A stretch of 64,000 nucleotides of DNA. Origin: Pseudomonadales bacterium. GTDB lineage: Bacteria; Pseudomonadota; Gammaproteobacteria; Pseudomonadales; Halieaceae. The number at the start of each line of letters is the position of its first letter. The stretch's first letter is position 1. The notes under the pieces are model-generated. The model worked only from the letters and a program-made list of their open reading frames with translations. It was not told where the DNA came from and ran no database searches. The stretch covers positions 62,001 through 126,000 of the forward strand of contig JACKNO010000001.1 in NCBI GenBank assembly GCA_024234815.1. The letters run 5' to 3'. The translations under genes were made by a program, and so were the position numbers. Below are positions 60,537-64,000 of the stretch, in pieces.

Positions 60537-63500
60537 ATGTTTGAACCGATCATCAAACACGGGACCCTGTTAACGGTCATCGTGTTCATCGTCTGCATAC
60601 TCGGTACTTTCGCGGCGCTGCGCATTCCCGTACAGATGATTCCCGACCTCGATGTGCGGGTGATCGGCGTGCGCACCAGTTGGCCGGGAGCCACACCCCA
60701 GGATGTGGAGAAGGAAATTCTCGTGGAGCAGGAGGATTACCTGCGCAACCTGCCCACGCTTTCGCGTATTACGGCCACCGCCCGCAGCGGCTCCGCCGAA
60801 ATTGAGCTGGAGTTTCCCTTCGGTACTGATATCACCGAGATGATGATCAGGGTTAACAACGCCCTGAGCCAGGTCCCCTCCTACCCGGAGAATGTCGACG
60901 AGCCCAGCATCTACGCCAACTCGTTCTCCGGAAACTACTTCATGTTCTTCAGCGCCGAGACCCTGCCCGGCAACCCCCGCCAGCTCGATATGGACATGGC
61001 GCTGGATTTCTTCGAGGACAACGTCAAACCCCGCCTCGCGAGTGTGCAGGGCGTGTCGGAGGTTGCGCTGTGGGGTGGCGAGGAACGCCAGATCCAGATA
61101 CTGGTTGATCCCTCCCGTTTGGCCCAGCGCGGTATTTCGCTGCCCGACTTGCGAGCGGCGATACGTGAGCGCAATCGCGACCGCTCCGGCGGCACTATAG
61201 ACTCCGGCAAGCGCCAGTATCTGCTGCGCACCATCGGCCGGTTCGAGGATATGGAAGCCATCCGCGACCTGATTCTGGTGCGCCGTGGCGACCAGGTGAC
61301 CCGCCTGTCCGATGTCGCCGAGATACGCCTCAGCCACGCCGAGAAACGCACACTGACCCGATTCAATGGCGCGCCGCATATCTTTGTTGCCCTGCGCCGG
61401 GAACCGGGCTCCAACGTCATCGAGATCAAGCGCCGCATGATCACCGAGATCGACGCCGTCAATCGCGAACTGTTAAACCCCGCCGGCCTGCAAATCATGC
61501 CGATTTCGGATGACGTTCGCTATGTTGAAGAATCGGTGAGCAATGTGTGGCAGAACCTGTTCCTCGGGGCGCTGCTGGCCAGCGCTGTGATGTACCTGTT
61601 TCTGCGTTCTGTCGGCACAACCCTGACAGGGGTGATGGGTATTCCAATCTGTATCATCGTGGCATTTCTCGGCCTGCTGCTCGCAGGCAGAACCGTTAAT
61701 GTCATTTCCCTGGCTGGCATCGCATTTGCTATCGGCATGACCCTGGACAACAGCATCGTGGTGATGGAAAGCATCGAACTGGAGCGACGGCGCGGAGCCG
61801 ACCGCTTCAACGCGGCCCTCAACGGTGTCCGGCAAGTGTGGCCGGCGGTCTTCGCCTCCACGATGACAACCGTCCTGGTTTTTCTCCCGGTGGCCTTTGT
61901 TGAGCAGGAGGCGGGACAGCTGTACTCCGACGTGGCGATTGCCATCTCCGCCGCCATCCTCGCCTCCATGCTGGTGGCGGTGACGGTTCTGCCCGCCGCC
62001 GCCGCGCGCATCGGCGTCTCCGACCGCGGCGCTGCGGATGCGAACCCGAAAGCGCGTCACCGCAGCCGCGATATCACCCTGAAGCTCGTGCACGGCTCGA
62101 TTGCCACGCCACGGCGCCGATTCACCTGTATCGCAATCACCACCCTGCTCAGCGCGGCCATCATCTGGCTGCTGACGCCAGCGGCGGAATATCTGCCCGA
62201 GGGCGAGGAACCCAAAGTATTCGCGGCCCTGAACGCGCCGCCGGGTTACAACCTCGCCGCGATGGAGAAGATCGGCAACGAGGTCGAAGCCTGGCTGCTA
62301 CCCAACGTTGACGCCGACCCCACCCTGTTCGATCGCGGCGAGAGCGAGGTACCGGCCATCCAGTACCTGACCTTGCGTATCGGCGCCGAGCAGTTGCGCG
62401 TTATCGCCGAACCGGTGAGGACGGCGGACATCGAACCGCTGATGGACGCGATTACCCGCAAGTATCGTGAGTATCCAGGCATGCGACCCTTTGCTTCGCG
62501 CGGCTCCATTATCAGCAGTAACGACGGCGGCACTCGCAGCATCAACCTGGACATTTCCGGCCCCAATCTCGCCACCATCTACGACGTGGCACAAGCGGCG
62601 TATCGCAGGGCGGGCGAAGTCTTTGACAACCCGCGCATTCAGAGCCAGCCCGGCTCGCTCTCCCTTGCGCAGCCCATGATCGAGGTGCGGCCGCGCTGGG
62701 AGCGCACCGCCGAGCTGGGCATGACGGCGGACTCGCTGGGATTCAGCGTATCCGCACTCACCGATGGCAGCTACGTCGACGAGTTCTTCCTGGAAGACGA
62801 CAAGATCGATATCTACCTGTACAGCGATGTGGGCCAGGACGCCACGCTGGATACGCTGGGCCAGTTGCCACTCTACACCGGTGCCGGCCAGGTACTGCCG
62901 CTGGGCGCGGTAGCGGATATTCGCGAGACTGTGAGCAGCAGCGTGGTACGCAGGGTGAATGGCAGCCGCACCGTCACACTCAACATCATACCGCCGCGTT
63001 CGGTCCCGCTGGAGACCGGAGTGGCGACCGTGCGCGTCGATGTAGTGGACTACCTGCGCGAACGCGGCGGCATACCCGCAGACGTAAATGTCGCGATATC
63101 CGGCGCGGCCGACCAACTGGACGCCACCCGCGAGGCACTGCTGGGTAACTACCTGGTAGCGCTGCTGATCATCTACCTGCTGATGGTCGCCATTTTCAAC
63201 CACTGGGGATACCCGCTGCTGATCATGACCTCGATCCCCCTGGGGATCGCCGGCGGCATCGTCGGTCTGTGGCTTCTCAACGGCGTGGGCGGCCTCCTGC
63301 CACTGGTGGGCCTGGCGCCTGTTGTGCAGTCCTTCGACATGATCTCCATGCTGGGTTTTCTGATCCTGATGGGCACGGTGGTGAACAACCCTATCCTGAT
63401 CGTCGACCGGGCCGTGCAAAACGTAAAGCAGCAAATGGCTCCCCTGGCCGCGGTATCCGAAGCGGTGGAAGCGCGGCTGCGCCCCATTGCCATGTCCACC

Positions 63501-63695
63501 ATCACCACCCTGTGTGGCCTGTCGCCGCTGGTGCTGATACCCGGCGCGGGCACCGAGCTCTACCGCGGTGTGGGCGTCATCGTGATGTTCGGCATTATCG
63601 GCTCGACCCTGGTCACCCTGACAATGCTACCGGCATTGACGGTGTGGGTGCTGGAGCTGGGAGGACGGCGCAGGAAGGCTGCAGCCCTCGTGTGA
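60537..63695 (+). CDS. RND efflux permease, copy 2
   Basis: A 1052-residue RND transporter with twelve membrane segments. It opens MFEPIIKHGTLLTVIVFIVCILGTFAALRIPVQMIPDLD. The proton-relay segment reads IAFAIGMTLDNSIVVMESIEL, so the usual DD pair is DN, a form also common in other RND groups. The ATG at 60537 follows the adaptor stop by four bases. Substrates are unknown. It is not closely similar to the pump at 50534. Confidence 0.9.
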   Translation: MFEPIIKHGTLLTVIVFIVCILGTFAALRIPVQMIPDLDVRVIGVRTSWPGATPQDVEKEILVEQEDYLRNLPTLSRITATARSGSAEIELEFPFGTDITEMMIRVNNALSQVPSYPENVDEPSIYANSFSGNYFMFFSAETLPGNPRQLDMDMALDFFEDNVKPRLASVQGVSEVALWGGEERQIQILVDPSRLAQRGISLPDLRAAIRERNRDRSGGTIDSGKRQYLLRTIGRFEDMEAIRDLILVRRGDQVTRLSDVAEIRLSHAEKRTLTRFNGAPHIFVALRREPGSNVIEIKRRMITEIDAVNRELLNPAGLQIMPISDDVRYVEESVSNVWQNLFLGALLASAVMYLFLRSVGTTLTGVMGIPICIIVAFLGLLLAGRTVNVISLAGIAFAIGMTLDNSIVVMESIELERRRGADRFNAALNGVRQVWPAVFASTMTTVLVFLPVAFVEQEAGQLYSDVAIAISAAILASMLVAVTVLPAAAARIGVSDRGAADANPKARHRSRDITLKLVHGSIATPRRRFTCIAITTLLSAAIIWLLTPAAEYLPEGEEPKVFAALNAPPGYNLAAMEKIGNEVEAWLLPNVDADPTLFDRGESEVPAIQYLTLRIGAEQLRVIAEPVRTADIEPLMDAITRKYREYPGMRPFASRGSIISSNDGGTRSINLDISGPNLATIYDVAQAAYRRAGEVFDNPRIQSQPGSLSLAQPMIEVRPRWERTAELGMTADSLGFSVSALTDGSYVDEFFLEDDKIDIYLYSDVGQDATLDTLGQLPLYTGAGQVLPLGAVADIRETVSSSVVRRVNGSRTVTLNIIPPRSVPLETGVATVRVDVVDYLRERGGIPADVNVAISGAADQLDATREALLGNYLVALLIIYLLMVAIFNHWGYPLLIMTSIPLGIAGGIVGLWLLNGVGGLLPLVGLAPVVQSFDMISMLGFLILMGTVVNNPILIVDRAVQNVKQQMAPLAAVSEAVEARLRPIAMSTITTLCGLSPLVLIPGAGTELYRGVGVIVMFGIIGSTLVTLTMLPALTVWVLELGGRRRKAAALV

Positions 63696-63852
63696 TCTGG
63701 CCAGCGAGCAATCCCCCAGGTAATTCGGTAACCCGAAGAGCTCAGCGGTTGCCCGGAAACTCCAGGCTGACGCTGGGACCGGAACCGGCGCAAAATCATA
63801 GGTCAGCAAAGCGGCTACGCATCAGCCAGTGCCCGAAGTTTGCAGCAGTAGA

Positions 63853-63999
63853 TTAATCTGATATCCGATCTTCGTTTGCTGAAGCTGCAGAATTTTGCCG
63901 CAAGTAGCGCCATATTGCATAACCGATAGTCGATACAGTGACCATCCAGTAGGTGACATTCATTGTGGGAATCAACAGTGGAACTGTTGCCCCGTCTAG
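63853..63999 (-). CDS. C-terminal end of a membrane protein (partial at right edge)
   Basis: On the minus strand an open frame enters at the right edge and ends in TAA at 63853, giving 48 residues. It holds one hydrophobic segment (VTYWMVTVSTIGYAIWRYL) and a short polar tail. The composition looks coding, but the family cannot be told. The 157 bp between it and the RND gene show no feature. Confidence 0.4.
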   Translation of the reverse strand, partial: LDGATVPLLIPTMNVTYWMVTVSTIGYAIWRYLRQNSAASANEDRISD

Positions 64000-64000
64000 T

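Noticed and set aside
60537..63695. The DN instead of DD in the proton-relay motif of the second RND pump as a sign of inactivity
   Set aside because: The LDN/VDN form is common in other RND groups, so it is not evidence of loss of function.
1..64000. Search for tRNA, rRNA, CRISPR arrays, transposases, integrases and phage genes
   Set aside because: None was recognised by eye. The locus shows no mobile-element border, so horizontal transfer cannot be claimed from gene content alone.

Overview
This is a GC-rich, gene-dense chromosomal window from a Gram-negative bacterium. The best guess is a marine gammaproteobacterium of the Halieaceae/Cellvibrionales type. The guess rests on LptF/LptG-type permeases, late acyltransferases of the lipid A family, two RND efflux pumps, cbpA-cbpM, a DUF3581-like protein and a remnant of a wax ester synthase. 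No rRNA or tRNA gene, insertion sequence, prophage or CRISPR array was seen. All family names come from reading the translated sequence; no database search was run.

Left flank (1-10 kb): the end of a membrane protein, a PF10118-type hydrolase, an OafA-like acyltransferase, a SAM methyltransferase, the cbpA-cbpM chaperone pair, an internally deleted wax ester synthase, a secreted DUF3604 protein, a NodU-type carbamoyltransferase and a DUF3581-like protein.

Core (about 10-46.5 kb): this looks like one large envelope-lipid locus. The 33-44 kb part carries the full set expected for bacterial ceramide synthesis: acyl carrier protein, serine palmitoyltransferase-like enzyme, GNAT-type ceramide synthase (bCerS), acyl-AMP ligase/acyl-ACP synthetase, NAD-dependent ceramide reductase (CerR-like) and an FA2H-type fatty acid 2-hydroxylase. 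Two LpxL-like acyltransferases, a MurA homologue, a phosphoesterase and a nucleotidyltransferase lie among them. The 11-33 kb part carries decorating and exporting genes: a phosphopantetheinyl transferase for the carrier protein, a lipid kinase next to a nucleotidyltransferase-like protein, a GT2 glycosyltransferase, three paralogues of a DxD glycosyltransferase-like family, three ELM1-family (GT-B-like) proteins, four sulfotransferases of one subfamily (a fifth, distant one at 45 kb), 2OG-Fe(II) oxygenases and an O-antigen-ligase-like protein. At 27.9-31.9 kb there is a self-contained lptF-lptG-ABC exporter unit. My reading is a pathway that makes a 2-hydroxylated ceramide, adds phosphate and/or sugars, sulfates it, and exports it through an Lpt-like route. 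The ceramide core is well supported. The sulfated product and the dedicated export are inference.

Right flank (46.7-64 kb): a valine-pyruvate aminotransferase (avtA), a glycine-zipper lipoprotein, a DUF885 hydrolase, an RND pump with its adaptor, a deleted lytic transglycosylase remnant, cytochrome b561, a prolyl oligopeptidase, an enoyl-CoA hydratase, a second adaptor-RND pair, and the end of a membrane protein on the minus strand at the window edge.
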